Of a stretch of 64,000 bases of DNA, positions 8,507 through 18,118 are shown piece by piece. Both the position numbers and the translations under genes were made by a program. Below the pieces are notes generated by a model that worked only from the letters and a program-made list of their open reading frames with translations, was not told where the DNA came from and searched no databases. Position 1 is the first letter of the stretch; every line of letters begins with the position of its first letter. Source of the DNA: Brevundimonas mediterranea (GTDB taxonomy: Bacteria; Pseudomonadota; Alphaproteobacteria; Caulobacterales; Caulobacteraceae). The DNA is taken from NCBI RefSeq assembly GCF_014196125.1, contig NZ_JACIDA010000001.1, positions 1,488,001-1,552,000 of the forward strand, in the 5' to 3' direction.

Positions 8507-10246
8507 TCAGGCGTCCTGAGCAGCAGCGGTTTTGTGAGACGCCGGCACCTGGGCCGGCGGCGGGTTGGGAATGGTCACCGCGCCCTGGGCCGCAGAGGCG
8601 ACCGAGGCGCGGTACTTGGCGAAGACACCTCGCGCCGGACGGACCACGTGGGGCGTAAAGCCCGCCCGGCGCGTCGCCAGATCGACGTCGACGTCGATAC
8701 GGCGGTTGGTGACGTCGATGGTGATGCGGTCACCATCGCGAATGAGAGCGATCGGGCCGCCGACAGCGGCTTCCGGCGAGATGTGGCCGGCGACGAAGCC
8801 GTAGCTTGCGCCCGAGAAGCGGCCGTCGGTCAGCAGGGCGACATTGTCGATCTTGCGGCCCTTCAGGGCGGCGGTGACCTGCAGCATCTCGCGCATGCCC
8901 GGACCGCCCTTGGGCCCTTCGTAGCGGATGATGATGACGTCGCCCTCGCCCACCGAACCGTCCTGGACCGCGTGGAAGGCGTCTTCCTCGCTGTCGAAGA
9001 CGCAGGCCGGACCTTCGAACCTGTCGACCTTATGCCCCGTCAGCTTGATGACCGCGCCTTCCGGGGCGACGTCGCCATAGATGACGGCGAAGCTGCCGCG
9101 CTCCATGACGGGGGCGTCGAAGGTGGTCACGACGACCTGGCCGGGGGTTTCCTCGGCGTCGCCGGCCTCGGCGAACAGGCTGCGGCCGCTGACGGTCGGG
9201 GTGTTCACGATCTTGCCGGCCTCGGCCATGCGTTGCGTGACCAGGCGGGTGCCGCCGGCGGCGAACAGGTGCGAGGCCAGGAACCGACCACCCGGCTTCA
9301 GGTCGCAGATGACCGGCGCCTCGACACAGGCCTGGTGGCAGTCCTCGACGCCGAAATCGACCCCGGCCTCCGCCGCGATGGCCGTCAGGTGCATGACGGC
9401 GTTGGTCGAACCGCCCGAGGCGGAAACGGCGACGGCTGCGTTCTTCAGGCTGGTGCGGGTGATGTATTTGCGCGCCGTGTCTCCGGAGAAGACCCGCTCG
9501 ACGATCAGACGGCCGCAGCGTTCGCCCTCGGCCGCCTTGCCGGGATCGACCGCCGGCACGTCGTTGGCGCCCATGGGCGAGATGCCCATGACCGACAAGG
9601 CCATAGCCATGGTGTTGGCCGTGAACTGACCGCCGCAGGCGCCGGCGCCGGGGCAGACGGCTTGCTCAACCGCCTTCAGCCCGGCGTCGTCCAGCGTGCC
9701 GGCCGAATGGGCGCCGATGGCCTCGAACACCTCCTGGACCGAGACCTCCTTCGTCCCGATCACGCCAGGCATGATGGTGCCGCCGTAATAGACCAGGCCG
9801 GGGATATCCATCCGCGCCAGGGCCATGGCCGCCGCCGGGATGGTCTTGTCGCAGCCGACGATGCAGACCACGCCGTCCAGCTGGTGGCCCTCGATGGCCA
9901 GTTCGATGCTGTCGGCCACGACCTCGCGGCTGATCAGCGAGGCCTTCATCCCCGCCGTGCCCATCGAGATGCCGTCGGTCACGACGATGGTGTTGAAATC
10001 GACCGGATATCCGCCCGCTGCGACGATGCCGGCGCGCACATCCTTGGCCAAGCGGTCCAGGTGCATGTTGCACGGGGTGACCGTCGACCAGGTGTTGACG
10101 ATGCCGATCATCGGCTTGTCGAAGTCGGCGTCCTGCATCCCGGCCGCCCGCAGATACGACCGCGCCGCCGCCCGGTTCGGGCCGTGCGTCACCGCCGCGC
10201 TGCGCGCATTGGGCTTGTTGGGTTCTGAGGTAGAATCTTGCGTCAT
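8507..10246 (-). CDS. ilvD: Dihydroxy-acid dehydratase
   Basis: Fe-S dehydratase of the valine/isoleucine branch. About 579 residues. Cluster-binding cysteines appear in NTWSTVTPCNMHL, VGCDKTIPAAAMA and CPGAGACGGQFTANTM. The C-terminus contains LLTDGRFSGASYGFVAGH. I use ATG 10246; an in-frame start 10 codons upstream (10276) lies in the T-run just after the attenuator stem and would remove the leader spacing. First enzyme gene of the operon, about 30 bp after the leader terminator. Confidence 0.97.
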   Translation of the reverse strand: MTQDSTSEPNKPNARSAAVTHGPNRAAARSYLRAAGMQDADFDKPMIGIVNTWSTVTPCNMHLDRLAKDVRAGIVAAGGYPVDFNTIVVTDGISMGTAGMKASLISREVVADSIELAIEGHQLDGVVCIVGCDKTIPAAAMALARMDIPGLVYYGGTIMPGVIGTKEVSVQEVFEAIGAHSAGTLDDAGLKAVEQAVCPGAGACGGQFTANTMAMALSVMGISPMGANDVPAVDPGKAAEGERCGRLIVERVFSGDTARKYITRTSLKNAAVAVSASGGSTNAVMHLTAIAAEAGVDFGVEDCHQACVEAPVICDLKPGGRFLASHLFAAGGTRLVTQRMAEAGKIVNTPTVSGRSLFAEAGDAEETPGQVVVTTFDAPVMERGSFAVIYGDVAPEGAVIKLTGHKVDRFEGPACVFDSEEDAFHAVQDGSVGEGDVIIIRYEGPKGGPGMREMLQVTAALKGRKIDNVALLTDGRFSGASYGFVAGHISPEAAVGGPIALIRDGDRITIDVTNRRIDVDVDLATRRAGFTPHVVRPARGVFAKYRASVASAAQGAVTIPNPPPAQVPASHKTAAAQDA

Positions 10247-10277
10247 TGGTCCGGTTCTTTTTGAACCGCCAAGCACG

Positions 10278-10307
10278 AAAAACCCCGCTTCCTTTCGGGA
10301 GCGGGGT
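10278..10307 (-). terminator. Transcription attenuator terminator of the ilv-leu operon
   Basis: On the minus strand an 8-bp GC-rich stem (10300-10307 with 10282-10289), extended by two pairs past one mismatch, closes a GAAA tetraloop and is followed by TTTTT. This is a textbook Rho-independent terminator placed between the leader peptide stop (10337) and ilvD (10246). Confidence 0.88.
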
Positions 10308-10360
10308 GGTGCGAGGCGATCCTGAGTGTGTCTAGGTCAGGTCGCGTGCATCCACGCCGC
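10301..10360 (-). promoter_or_regulatory. Alternative antiterminator pairing
   Basis: Minus-strand segment 10360-10352 (GCGGCGTGG), just after the regulatory codons of the leader peptide, can pair with 10309-10301 (CCACCCCGC) at 8 of 9 positions. The second segment contains nearly the whole left arm of the attenuator stem, so the two helices exclude each other. A further small hairpin (10357-10353 with 10348-10344) overlaps the first segment and could act as protector. Pairing was judged by eye, without folding energies. Confidence 0.7.
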
Positions 10361-10489
10361 TTGCGTAAGCAGGCCGAGGAGTACGAGGAGAATGAGGAAT
10401 ACGGGGCCTTCCAGGCCGACCGGCGCGCGAACGGCCGCCACCGCCTTCGCGGTGCGTCCCTTCATCATGTCGCGCGTCATCGTGGCCAC
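10337..10489 (-). CDS. ilvL: ilv-leu operon leader peptide
   Basis: Short open frame of about 50 codons before ilvD. Near its C-terminus it encodes VFLILLVLLGLL (minus-strand codons from 10402 down to 10367), which holds seven Leu, two Val and one Ile, the three end-products of the operon. A GTG at 10489 has the Shine-Dalgarno sequence AGGGAG six bases upstream. ATG 10480 is an alternative start with no well-placed ribosome site. The stop (10337) lies 30 bp before the attenuator. Ribosome stalling on these codons during amino acid shortage would favour the antiterminator. The peptide itself is probably not functional. Confidence 0.85.
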   Translation of the reverse strand: MATMTRDMMKGRTAKAVAAVRAPVGLEGPVFLILLVLLGLLTQAAWMHAT

Positions 10490-10635
10490 GGGTGGCTCCC
10501 TGTTCTGACGCCAAGAAACCATATGGACCGGGACCGCACAACCCCTGTCGCAAAAATTTTGCTCAATGAACCGAAAACCGCCCCAACAGAGGTGTTTCTT
10601 GCCGGACACGCCGCCACTCCATCCGACCGTAACGC

Positions 10636-10661
10636 TTGCTCACGCCATGTTAGGGCTAAGG
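10636..10661 (+). promoter_or_regulatory. Putative housekeeping promoter of gap
   Basis: TTGCTC (10636-10641), a 13-bp spacer, and GCTAAGG (10655-10661). This resembles the Caulobacter housekeeping consensus (TTGAC, 10-14 bp, GCTANAWC). It sits about 80 bp before the gap start in the divergent gap/ilv region (10490-10739). Confidence 0.4.
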
Positions 10662-10739
10662 CGCGGCGGCGGGGTTGAAACCGGCGCGCGAGAGTTCCAT
10701 TGAGACGCCAACAACATAATCGTTCAGAGGAGCCTCCCC

Positions 10740-11747
<1,008 letters not shown>

Positions 11748-11769
11748 AAATCTAAGAGCGGGGGCTCTG

Positions 11770-12063
11770 ATGGCGGGACTGGTGCTTTTTGCCGAATGGA
11801 TCGTGTCAGCCATCACAGGCTGGCTCGGTTGGTGGCTTTGGCTCTTTGTCCCGCCCGTCGTCGCACTCTTCATCGCCTTCTCCGGCAACGGGCGCGCCTT
11901 AAACCGGATGAAGGAAATGGGATTAGCGGACGAAGAAGCAGAGCGCCGCTTCGTCGATAGCGTAATGGGACCGAGCCTTAAATTCGTTCTCTGGCAAGCC
12001 ATCATCAATGCACTGATTTTTATAGCCCTCTTGGGAGCGCGTAACCTGATCGCGCCCACTTGA
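11770..12063 (+). CDS. Small membrane protein between gap and pgk
   Basis: 97 residues, not recognised. A long hydrophobic stretch (about residues 4-38, rich in Trp: [20 protein letters not shown]) and a second near the C-terminus (about 72-90, [19 protein letters not shown]) suggest two membrane segments with a charged cytoplasmic loop ([17 protein letters not shown]). It starts 22 bp after gap and ends just before pgk, so it is probably co-transcribed. Base composition is less GC-rich at third positions than in the flanking genes (runs such as CCTTAAATTCG), which hints at a newer acquisition or weak codon selection. Confidence 0.7.
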   Translation: MAGLVLFAEWIVSAITGWLGWWLWLFVPPVVALFIAFSGNGRALNRMKEMGLADEEAERRFVDSVMGPSLKFVLWQAIINALIFIALLGARNLIAPT

Positions 12064-12086
12064 AATCTGGACCTGACACAATAGCC

Positions 12087-13283
12087 ATGACCTTCCGCAC
12101 CCTCGACGACGCTCACGACCTCGCCGGCAAGACGGCCCTGGTCCGCGTGGACTTCAACGTCCCGATGGAGGACGGCAAGGTCACGGACGACACCCGGCTG
12201 CGGGTCGCCCTGCCGACGATCCAGCGCTTGCGCGACGCCGGCGCCAAGGTCGCGCTGCTGGCCCATTTCGACCGTCCCAAGGGCCAGCGCGTCCCGTCGA
12301 TGAGCCTGAAGCCGGTCGTGGACGATCTGGAGAACCTGCTCGGCGCCCCCGTCCGTTTCGCCGACGACTGCATAGGCCCGGACGCCGTGGACGCCATCCG
12401 AGACCTGGACGCCGGCGGCGTGGTGCTGCTGGAGAACGTCCGCTTCCACGCGGCGGAAGAGGCCAATGATCCGGTCTTCGCCCAGAAGCTGGCCGACCTG
12501 GGCGACCTCTATGTCAACGACGCCTTCTCGGCGGCCCACCGCGCCCACGCCTCGACCGAAGGGATCGCCCACCACCTGCCCGCCTACGCCGGCGAATCCA
12601 TGCGCCGCGAATTGGACGCCCTGGACGCCGCCCTGGGCAATCCGCAGAAGCCGGTCCTGGGCATCGTCGGCGGGGCCAAGGTCTCGACCAAGCTGGACCT
12701 GCTGAAGAACCTGGTCGGCAAGCTGGACCGGCTGGCCATCGGCGGCGGCATGGCCAACACCTTCCTGTTCGCCCAGGGCATCGACATCGGCGGCTCGCTG
12801 GCCGAACGCGACATGGCCGACACGGCCCGCGAGATCATGGCTGAGGCCGAGGCGAAGGGCTGCAAACTGCTGCTGCCCGTCGATTTCGTGGTCGCGACCG
12901 AGGTCAAGCCCGGCGCCGCATCCCGCCCCGTCATCGCCGGCGCCGCCCTGTCGGCCGACGACAAGATCCTCGACGCCGGCCCCGCCACGGTCGCGCGGCT
13001 GCTGGAGGCCCTGACCGCTTCGAAGACCCTGATCTGGAACGGCCCTCTGGGCGTGTTCGAGGTGCCGCCCTTCGACGCCGCCACCGTGACCGTCGCCCGT
13101 CATGCGGCGGCCCTGGCCAAGGCCGGGCTTCTGGTCGCGGTCGGCGGCGGCGGCGACACGGTCTCGGCCCTGAACCACGCCGGCGTATCGGACGACATGA
13201 CCTTCGTCTCCACCGCCGGCGGCGCCTTCCTGGAATGGATGGAGGGCAAGCCCCTGCCCGGCGTCGAAGCCCTGCGCGTCTGA
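12087..13283 (+). CDS. pgk: Phosphoglycerate kinase
   Basis: Transfers phosphate between 1,3-bisphosphoglycerate and ADP. 398 residues. The N-terminus has [19 protein letters not shown]; then [25 protein letters not shown] (hinge/phosphate binding) and the C-terminal nucleotide motif [15 protein letters not shown] 12087 is chosen because the protein then starts at the usual distance from the first conserved block; a TTG nine codons upstream is in frame. No strong Shine-Dalgarno sequence is seen, which may mean coupling to the preceding gene. Confidence 0.97.
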   Translation: MTFRTLDDAHDLAGKTALVRVDFNVPMEDGKVTDDTRLRVALPTIQRLRDAGAKVALLAHFDRPKGQRVPSMSLKPVVDDLENLLGAPVRFADDCIGPDAVDAIRDLDAGGVVLLENVRFHAAEEANDPVFAQKLADLGDLYVNDAFSAAHRAHASTEGIAHHLPAYAGESMRRELDALDAALGNPQKPVLGIVGGAKVSTKLDLLKNLVGKLDRLAIGGGMANTFLFAQGIDIGGSLAERDMADTAREIMAEAEAKGCKLLLPVDFVVATEVKPGAASRPVIAGAALSADDKILDAGPATVARLLEALTASKTLIWNGPLGVFEVPPFDAATVTVARHAAALAKAGLLVAVGGGGDTVSALNHAGVSDDMTFVSTAGGAFLEWMEGKPLPGVEALRV

Positions 13284-13292
13284 TCGGCAGCG

Positions 13293-13315
13293 ATGCAGGC
13301 GGATCACGCCTGCAT
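13293..13315 (+). terminator. Hairpin after pgk
   Basis: Perfect 9-bp inverted repeat (13293-13301 and 13307-13315) with a 5-nt loop starting 10 bp after the pgk stop. There is no T-run, so it may be a weak terminator or an RNA-stability element between pgk and fba. Confidence 0.4.
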
Positions 13316-13353
13316 ACCGGCCTTCCGAATTCGCGTTGAAACGGCTGTAACGC

Positions 13354-13372
13354 GGCGTGACTTCGTCACGCC
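13354..13372. promoter_or_regulatory. Palindrome upstream of fba
   Basis: GGCGTGAC and GTCACGCC (13354-13361, 13365-13372) form a perfect 8-bp inverted repeat around a 3-nt centre, 57 bp before the fba start. The position suits an operator or a hairpin in the leader; no factor can be named. Confidence 0.35.
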
Positions 13373-13428
13373 TCGCCGCTAGTCTCTTGCCCAATCAAAA
13401 AAGACTATTCGGCTCAGGAGACTATCCC

Positions 13429-14514
13429 ATGGCGCGCATCACGCTGCGACAGCTGCTCGACCACGCGGCAGAGAACGACTACGGCCTGCCGGCCTACAAC
13501 ATCAACAATATGGAACAGGGTCTGGCGATCATGGAGGCGGCCCACGAGGTCAACGCCCCCGTCATCATCCAGGCCTCGCGTGGCGCCCGCAACTACGCCA
13601 ACGACGTTGTCCTGGCCAAGCTGATCGACGCCCTGGCCGAACTCTATCCCGACATTCCGGTCTGCATGCACCAGGACCACGGCAACGGCCCGGCCACCTG
13701 CGCCACCGCCATCCAGTACGGCTTCACCTCGGTGATGATGGACGGCTCGCTGGAGGAGGACGCCAAGACCCCCGCCTCCTACGAATACAATGTCGAGGTC
13801 ACCCGTCGCGTCACTGAAATGGCCCACGCCTGCGGCGTCTCGGTCGAGGGGGAACTGGGCGTGCTGGGCTCGCTGGAGACCGGCATGGGCGAGGCCGAGG
13901 ACGGCCACGGCTTCGAGGGCAAGCTGGACCATTCGCAACTGCTGACCGATCCGGACCAGGCCGTCGATTTCGTCGCCGCCACCAAGGTCGACGCCCTGGC
14001 CATCGCCATGGGCACCAGCCACGGCGCCTACAAGTTCACCAAGAAGCCGGACGGCGAAGTCCTGGCCATGAATGTGATCGAGGAAATCCACCGCCGCCTG
14101 CCCAACACCCACCTGGTGATGCACGGCAGCTCGTCGGTGCCGCAGGACCTGCAGGACATCATCAACCAGTACGGCGGCGAAATGCCCCAGACTTGGGGCG
14201 TGCCGGTCGAGGAAATCCAGCGCGGCATTCGCCACGGCGTGCGCAAGGTCAATATCGACACCGACAACCGCATGGCCATCACCGGCGCCATCCGTAAGGC
14301 CCTGATGGAGAACCCGCGGGAGTTCGATCCGCGCGCCTATCTGAAGCCCGCCAAGGCCGCGATGAAAAAGCTCTGCATGGAGCGTTATCAGCAGTTCGGT
14401 TGCGAAGGCCAGGCCTCTCGGATCCGTCCCCTGTCCACCGCCCAGATGGCCACGCGCTACGCCTCGGGCGACCTGGACCCGTCCTTCCGCAACGCCGCCG
14501 TCAAGGCCGCCTGA
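13429..14514 (+). CDS. fba: Class II fructose-bisphosphate aldolase
   Basis: Zinc-dependent aldolase cleaving fructose 1,6-bisphosphate. 361 residues. Zinc/catalytic motifs are visible as [28 protein letters not shown] and VMHGSSSVP; the C-terminal helices ([16 protein letters not shown]) fit the CbbA/Calvin-type subclass. ATG 13429 has GGAG eight bases upstream; upstream in-frame codons overlap the promoter region. Downstream it converges with a lipoprotein gene 4 bp away. Confidence 0.97.
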   Translation: MARITLRQLLDHAAENDYGLPAYNINNMEQGLAIMEAAHEVNAPVIIQASRGARNYANDVVLAKLIDALAELYPDIPVCMHQDHGNGPATCATAIQYGFTSVMMDGSLEEDAKTPASYEYNVEVTRRVTEMAHACGVSVEGELGVLGSLETGMGEAEDGHGFEGKLDHSQLLTDPDQAVDFVAATKVDALAIAMGTSHGAYKFTKKPDGEVLAMNVIEEIHRRLPNTHLVMHGSSSVPQDLQDIINQYGGEMPQTWGVPVEEIQRGIRHGVRKVNIDTDNRMAITGAIRKALMENPREFDPRAYLKPAKAAMKKLCMERYQQFGCEGQASRIRPLSTAQMATRYASGDLDPSFRNAAVKAA

Positions 14515-14518
14515 CCGA

Positions 14519-15157
14519 TCAGAAGACCGGGTAGCGGCCGCTCAGTTCGCGCCGCACCCGGAACAGGTCCCATTCGGCGCGATCCAGCGCGTCGCGCGCC
14601 TCACGGGCGTCGCGGCGCGCATCGCGGATCTCGCCGCGGACCTCCTGTATCCGGTCGCGGATGCGCTCGCGCTCCTCGTCCGTCAGCCCTTCGCCGCGCA
14701 GCTCGTTCTGCTTCGCCTCCAACTTGTCCTCGCGGTTGTCGATCCGGGCCTCGGCGCGGTTCAACGCACCCTCCGCCGCCTCGACGGCCGCCTCGACCTC
14801 GTGCAGCCTCAGTCCGTCCCGATAGGCGGGTACGAACGCCGCCTCCTCTTCAGGTCGGCAGACCCCGTAATAGGTATTGCCGGCCCGACCCTCGATCCAG
14901 CCCCGCTCGAAGGTGCAATAGGTCCGCAGGCCGTCTTCGCGCGCCGAACCATAGGCCGACGGATTGGGCGCCACCTGATATTTGGCGCAGGCTTGGGCAT
15001 GATCGTCCAGCCGGCTCATCGGATAGCCAGCCGCCCCGTCGGCGTAACCCTTCTCCCCCCAGGCGCCGACCAGGCATTCGTCCTTGCTCATGGTCGTGCA
15101 ACTGCTGAGCATGCCCGCCACCAAGACCGAGCCGCCGACGATCATCAAACGCTTCAT
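14519..15157 (-). CDS. DUF2799-like lipoprotein with C-terminal coiled coil
   Basis: 212 residues from ATG 15157. A signal peptide ends in a lipobox (MLSSC, Cys near residue 19), so the product should be a lipid-anchored envelope protein. The next 90 residues (CLVGAWGEKGYADGAAG, then a Cys-containing segment RTYCTFERGWIEG) resemble DUF2799. From about residue 110 the protein is a highly charged heptad-like helix (EAAEGALNRAEARIDNREDK and onward), probably a coiled coil. Function unknown. A 10-codon upstream extension (15187) lacks a signal peptide start and is not favoured. Confidence 0.85.
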   Translation of the reverse strand: MKRLMIVGGSVLVAGMLSSCTTMSKDECLVGAWGEKGYADGAAGYPMSRLDDHAQACAKYQVAPNPSAYGSAREDGLRTYCTFERGWIEGRAGNTYYGVCRPEEEAAFVPAYRDGLRLHEVEAAVEAAEGALNRAEARIDNREDKLEAKQNELRGEGLTDEERERIRDRIQEVRGEIRDARRDAREARDALDRAEWDLFRVRRELSGRYPVF

Positions 15158-15240
15158 CTTACCTATCCCCAAGGCCCCAAGCGTCACTATCGAACGACCT
15201 CTCGCCCTCGCGCAAGTCGTGCGCCGTGCTAGGAAGCCCT

Positions 15241-16260
15241 GTGTCCGACCCTGATCTGATCGACGACGAAGACCAGTCCCCTGCTGCGGCCCCCGCCGAT
15301 CTGCTGGAGGCCCGCATCGACGCGTCGGGCCTGCGCTTGGACAAGGCCCTGGCCGAGGCCTTCCCGGTCCTGTCTCGCGCGCGCCTCCAGGCCCTCATCG
15401 CCGCCGGCGCCGTCAGCCGCGACGGCCTGCCCCTGACCGGCGGCTCGGCCAAGGCCCAGCCCGGCCTCTATGTCGTGGCCCTGCCGCCCGTCGCCCCGGC
15501 CACGCCCCAGCCCGAGGCCATCCCCCTGACGGTCCTCTATGAGGACGCCGACCTGATCGTGATCGACAAGCCCGCAGGCATGGCCGCCCACCCGGCGCCC
15601 GGCACGCCGAACGGCACCCTGGTCAACGCCCTCCTCGCCCACTGCGGCGACAGCCTGTCGGGCATCGGCGGCGTCGCCCGCCCCGGCATCGTCCACCGCC
15701 TGGACAAGGACACGTCCGGCGTCATGGTCGCCGCCAAGACCGACCGCGCCCACCAGGGCCTGTCCGCCCTGTTCGCGACCCACGACATCGAACGCACCTA
15801 TATCGCCTTGACGCGCGGCGCCCCATCTCCGTCCAGAGGTCGGATCGAAACCCGCATCGGACGCTCGACGGGCGACCGCAAGAAGATGGCTGTGCTGAAG
15901 GCTGGCGGACGCGAGGCGATCACCGACTATGTCGTCCAGGCGACCTTCGGCGAACCGGCCAAAGCGAGCGGCGCGCCCCTAGCCGCCCGTGTCGCCTGCA
16001 CCCTGCATACCGGCCGCACCCACCAGATCCGTGTTCACCTGTCGTCGAAAGGTTCGCCGATCCTGGGCGACGCCACCTATGGCTCAGGCAGCCCCGCCGC
16101 CGCAGTCCGGGCTGGGATCGCCGAGGCAGGCCTGGTCCGCCAGGCCCTGCACGCGGCTGTCCTCGGCTTCGTTCATCCGGTCACCGGCGAAATCCTTCGC
16201 TTCGAGACCCCGCCGCCCACCGATATGGTGCGGCTCGAAGCCCTGCTCTCCAACCTTTGA
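15241..16260 (+). CDS. rluD: RluA/RluD-family 23S rRNA pseudouridine synthase
   Basis: Converts specific uridines in 23S rRNA to pseudouridine. 339 residues: an N-terminal S4-like RNA-binding region (LRLDKALAEAFPVLSRARLQALI), then the catalytic domain with VHRLDKDTSGVMVAAKT (catalytic Asp) and LHTGRTHQIRVHL. Start GTG 15241 is preceded by AGGAAG at the right distance; an ATG/CTG region five codons earlier is less likely. Exact target sites (RluD versus other RluA members) cannot be fixed from sequence. The following small gene starts 8 bp after its stop. Confidence 0.92.
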   Translation: MSDPDLIDDEDQSPAAAPADLLEARIDASGLRLDKALAEAFPVLSRARLQALIAAGAVSRDGLPLTGGSAKAQPGLYVVALPPVAPATPQPEAIPLTVLYEDADLIVIDKPAGMAAHPAPGTPNGTLVNALLAHCGDSLSGIGGVARPGIVHRLDKDTSGVMVAAKTDRAHQGLSALFATHDIERTYIALTRGAPSPSRGRIETRIGRSTGDRKKMAVLKAGGREAITDYVVQATFGEPAKASGAPLAARVACTLHTGRTHQIRVHLSSKGSPILGDATYGSGSPAAAVRAGIAEAGLVRQALHAAVLGFVHPVTGEILRFETPPPTDMVRLEALLSNL

Positions 16261-16268
16261 GGCCCTCC

Positions 16269-16574
16269 ATGCTCGACCCGGACATCCACGACAACGCCGA
16301 GCTCAAGCGTTACGAACTGCCCGTCGATGGCGAGGTGGCCGTCGTCACCTACAACCTGTCTCCGCCGAACCTGATGATCACGGAGACCCTGGTCCCCGAA
16401 CGTCTTGAGGGCCAGGGCATCGCCAGCCGCCTGGCGAAACACGTTCTCGCAGACGCCAAGGCCCGCAACCTGCTGATCCTGCCGGTCTGCCCCTTCTTCT
16501 CCGCCTATCTTCAGAAGCATCCCGAATACGCCGAAGGGGTCCATCCGACCTATCGCGGCATCCTTGGAATTTGA
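16269..16574 (+). CDS. Small GNAT-like N-acetyltransferase (YjdJ type)
   Basis: 101 residues. The core LVPERLEGQGIASRLAKHVL contains the acetyl-CoA binding Q/R-x-x-G-x-A pattern (EGQGIASRLA), and LPVCPFFSAYLQKHPEY matches small GNAT-fold proteins of the YjdJ/GCN5-like type. ATG 16269 follows the pseudouridine synthase stop by 8 bp, so the two are likely co-transcribed. Substrate unknown. Confidence 0.85.
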   Translation: MLDPDIHDNAELKRYELPVDGEVAVVTYNLSPPNLMITETLVPERLEGQGIASRLAKHVLADAKARNLLILPVCPFFSAYLQKHPEYAEGVHPTYRGILGI

Positions 16575-16659
16575 TGAGGCCATAGCCTCTTCCCGCGTCC
16601 ACGGGTTGTCAAACCGGTCCATTTCGACATACCGTCCGTATACAAGAGGATTTCACACC

Positions 16660-16962
16660 ATGATTATTCTCGCTTCCCTCCTAGCGCTCTCCGGTCAAGC
16701 TACGCCTCTGGCGTCTCCGACCGGATCGCCCCCTGTTTCGATTCAGGAAGCCGGCGAAGCCACCACGGCCGCCGCCCGCGCGAACGGAACGACGGCGGAG
16801 GAACGTCGTGCCGGACGACCTCTGGTCTGTCGGAACGAGACCGTCCTTGGATCGCGCTTTCCTGTCCGACGCTGCCGGCCTGCAGATCTGACTCCGGAGG
16901 AGCGCGCGCTCGCCGCCGACCAGCTTCGTCGGCAACAGACCACGACTTTGAATGGGACGTGA
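16660..16962 (+). CDS. Small exported protein, unknown function
   Basis: 100 residues with a signal peptide-like start (MIILASLLALSGQATPLA) and a Shine-Dalgarno AAGAGGA eight bases upstream of ATG 16660. The mature part has two cysteines in a compact segment (LVCRNETVLGSRFPVRRC) followed by a charged helix. Similar small periplasmic proteins with a paired-Cys motif are common in Caulobacterales and sphingomonads, but I cannot name a function. Confidence 0.72.
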   Translation: MIILASLLALSGQATPLASPTGSPPVSIQEAGEATTAAARANGTTAEERRAGRPLVCRNETVLGSRFPVRRCRPADLTPEERALAADQLRRQQTTTLNGT

Positions 16963-17045
16963 CGCCGCCCCGCAGGAGCGTCTTGAATAGCAACTGACAC
17001 GTTTCTATATTGAGCTCTGGCCGGCACGAGTGGCGCCAGGGCCAC

Positions 17046-17089
17046 GGTCACGCTTTCGTGTGACCCCCCGCCTCTAAAAACGGCGGCAA
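17046..17089 (+). promoter_or_regulatory. Hairpins in the rpoH upstream region
   Basis: GGTCAC/GTGACC (17046-17051, 17060-17065) and CCGCC/GGCGG (17069-17073 region and 17082-17086 region) give two small hairpins about 100-140 bp before rpoH. Caulobacter rpoH is known to have more than one promoter and heat-shock control; which element acts here cannot be read directly. Confidence 0.3.
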
Positions 17090-17183
17090 CCCATCGCTAC
17101 TTCATCGGTTGAGGGGTGAGACGTCGGCGCACATGGTGGCCGGTGTCGAAGCGCCCGCTCGTTTTGACGGTCGGAGGGACCAT

Positions 17184-18071
17184 ATGGCTGCCAATAGTAC
17201 GCTCGCGGTGATGTCGCCTGAACAAGGCCTGTCGCGTTATCTGACCGAAATCCGCAAATTCCCGATGCTGACCAAGGACGAGGAGTTCATGCTCGCCAAG
17301 CGTTGGTCGGAACACCAGGATCCCGAAGCCGCCCATCGTCTCGTGACCTCCCACCTTCGTCTCGTGGCCAAGATCGCCATGGGGTATCGCGGCTACGGCC
17401 TGCCGATCGGCGAAGTGATTTCCGAGGGCAATGTCGGCCTGATGCAGGCCGTCAAGAAATTCGATCCCGACAAGGGCTTCCGCCTGGCCACCTACGCCAT
17501 GTGGTGGATCCGCGCCTCGATCCAGGAATATATCCTGCGCAGCTGGTCGCTGGTGAAGATGGGCACCACCGCCGCCCAGAAGAAGCTGTTCTTCAACCTG
17601 CGCAAGGCCAAGAGCCAGATCTCGGCCTTTGAGGAAGGCGACCTGCACCCCGAACACCTCGCCGCCATCGCCACCAAACTGGGCGTCAGCGAGGAAGAGG
17701 TCACCAATATGAACCGCCGCCTCGGCGGCGACGCCTCGCTGAACGCGCCCCTGCGCGCCGACGGCGAGAGCGAATGGCAGGACTGGCTGGCCGACGACAC
17801 GGCCGTGTCCCAGGAAACCCAGCTCGCCGACGACGAGGAAAAGGGCATCCGCATGAGCCTCCTGCAAGAGGCCATGGAGGAGCTGACGGATCGCGAGAAA
17901 CACATTCTCACGGAACGCCGCCTCAAGGACGATCCGGTAACCCTGGAAGAACTGGCCGGTCAGTACGGCGTCTCGCGCGAACGCGTGCGTCAGATCGAGG
18001 TCCGCGCCTTCGAGAAGCTGCAGAAAGCCATGCGCGCAGCGGCGGAGGAACGGAATCTGGTCGACGCCTGA
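17184..18071 (+). CDS. rpoH: RNA polymerase sigma-32 factor RpoH
   Basis: Heat-shock sigma factor. 295 residues. Region 2 is complete (LVTSHLRLVAKIAMGYRGYG, then the core-binding and -10 recognition helices with YAMWWIRASIQEYIL). The RpoH box QKKLFFNLR lies at residues 132-140 and separates it from other sigma-70 factors. Region 4.2 is VSRERVRQIEVRAFEKL. ATG 17184 has GGAGGGAC just upstream; upstream in-frame ATG codons lack this. It converges with the response-regulator-like gene. Confidence 0.97.
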   Translation: MAANSTLAVMSPEQGLSRYLTEIRKFPMLTKDEEFMLAKRWSEHQDPEAAHRLVTSHLRLVAKIAMGYRGYGLPIGEVISEGNVGLMQAVKKFDPDKGFRLATYAMWWIRASIQEYILRSWSLVKMGTTAAQKKLFFNLRKAKSQISAFEEGDLHPEHLAAIATKLGVSEEEVTNMNRRLGGDASLNAPLRADGESEWQDWLADDTAVSQETQLADDEEKGIRMSLLQEAMEELTDREKHILTERRLKDDPVTLEELAGQYGVSRERVRQIEVRAFEKLQKAMRAAAEERNLVDA

Positions 18072-18081
18072 CCCGGCTTTC

Positions 18082-18110
18082 GCGCCTCCCGCTCAAGGGG
18101 CGGGGGGCGC
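18082..18110. terminator. Hairpin between convergent genes
   Basis: An 11-bp GC-rich stem with one G-T pair (18082-18092 with 18100-18110) and a 7-nt loop lies between the convergent rpoH and the gene at 18119-18943. No T-run is seen on either strand. Confidence 0.35.
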
Positions 18111-18118
18111 GATGTCGT

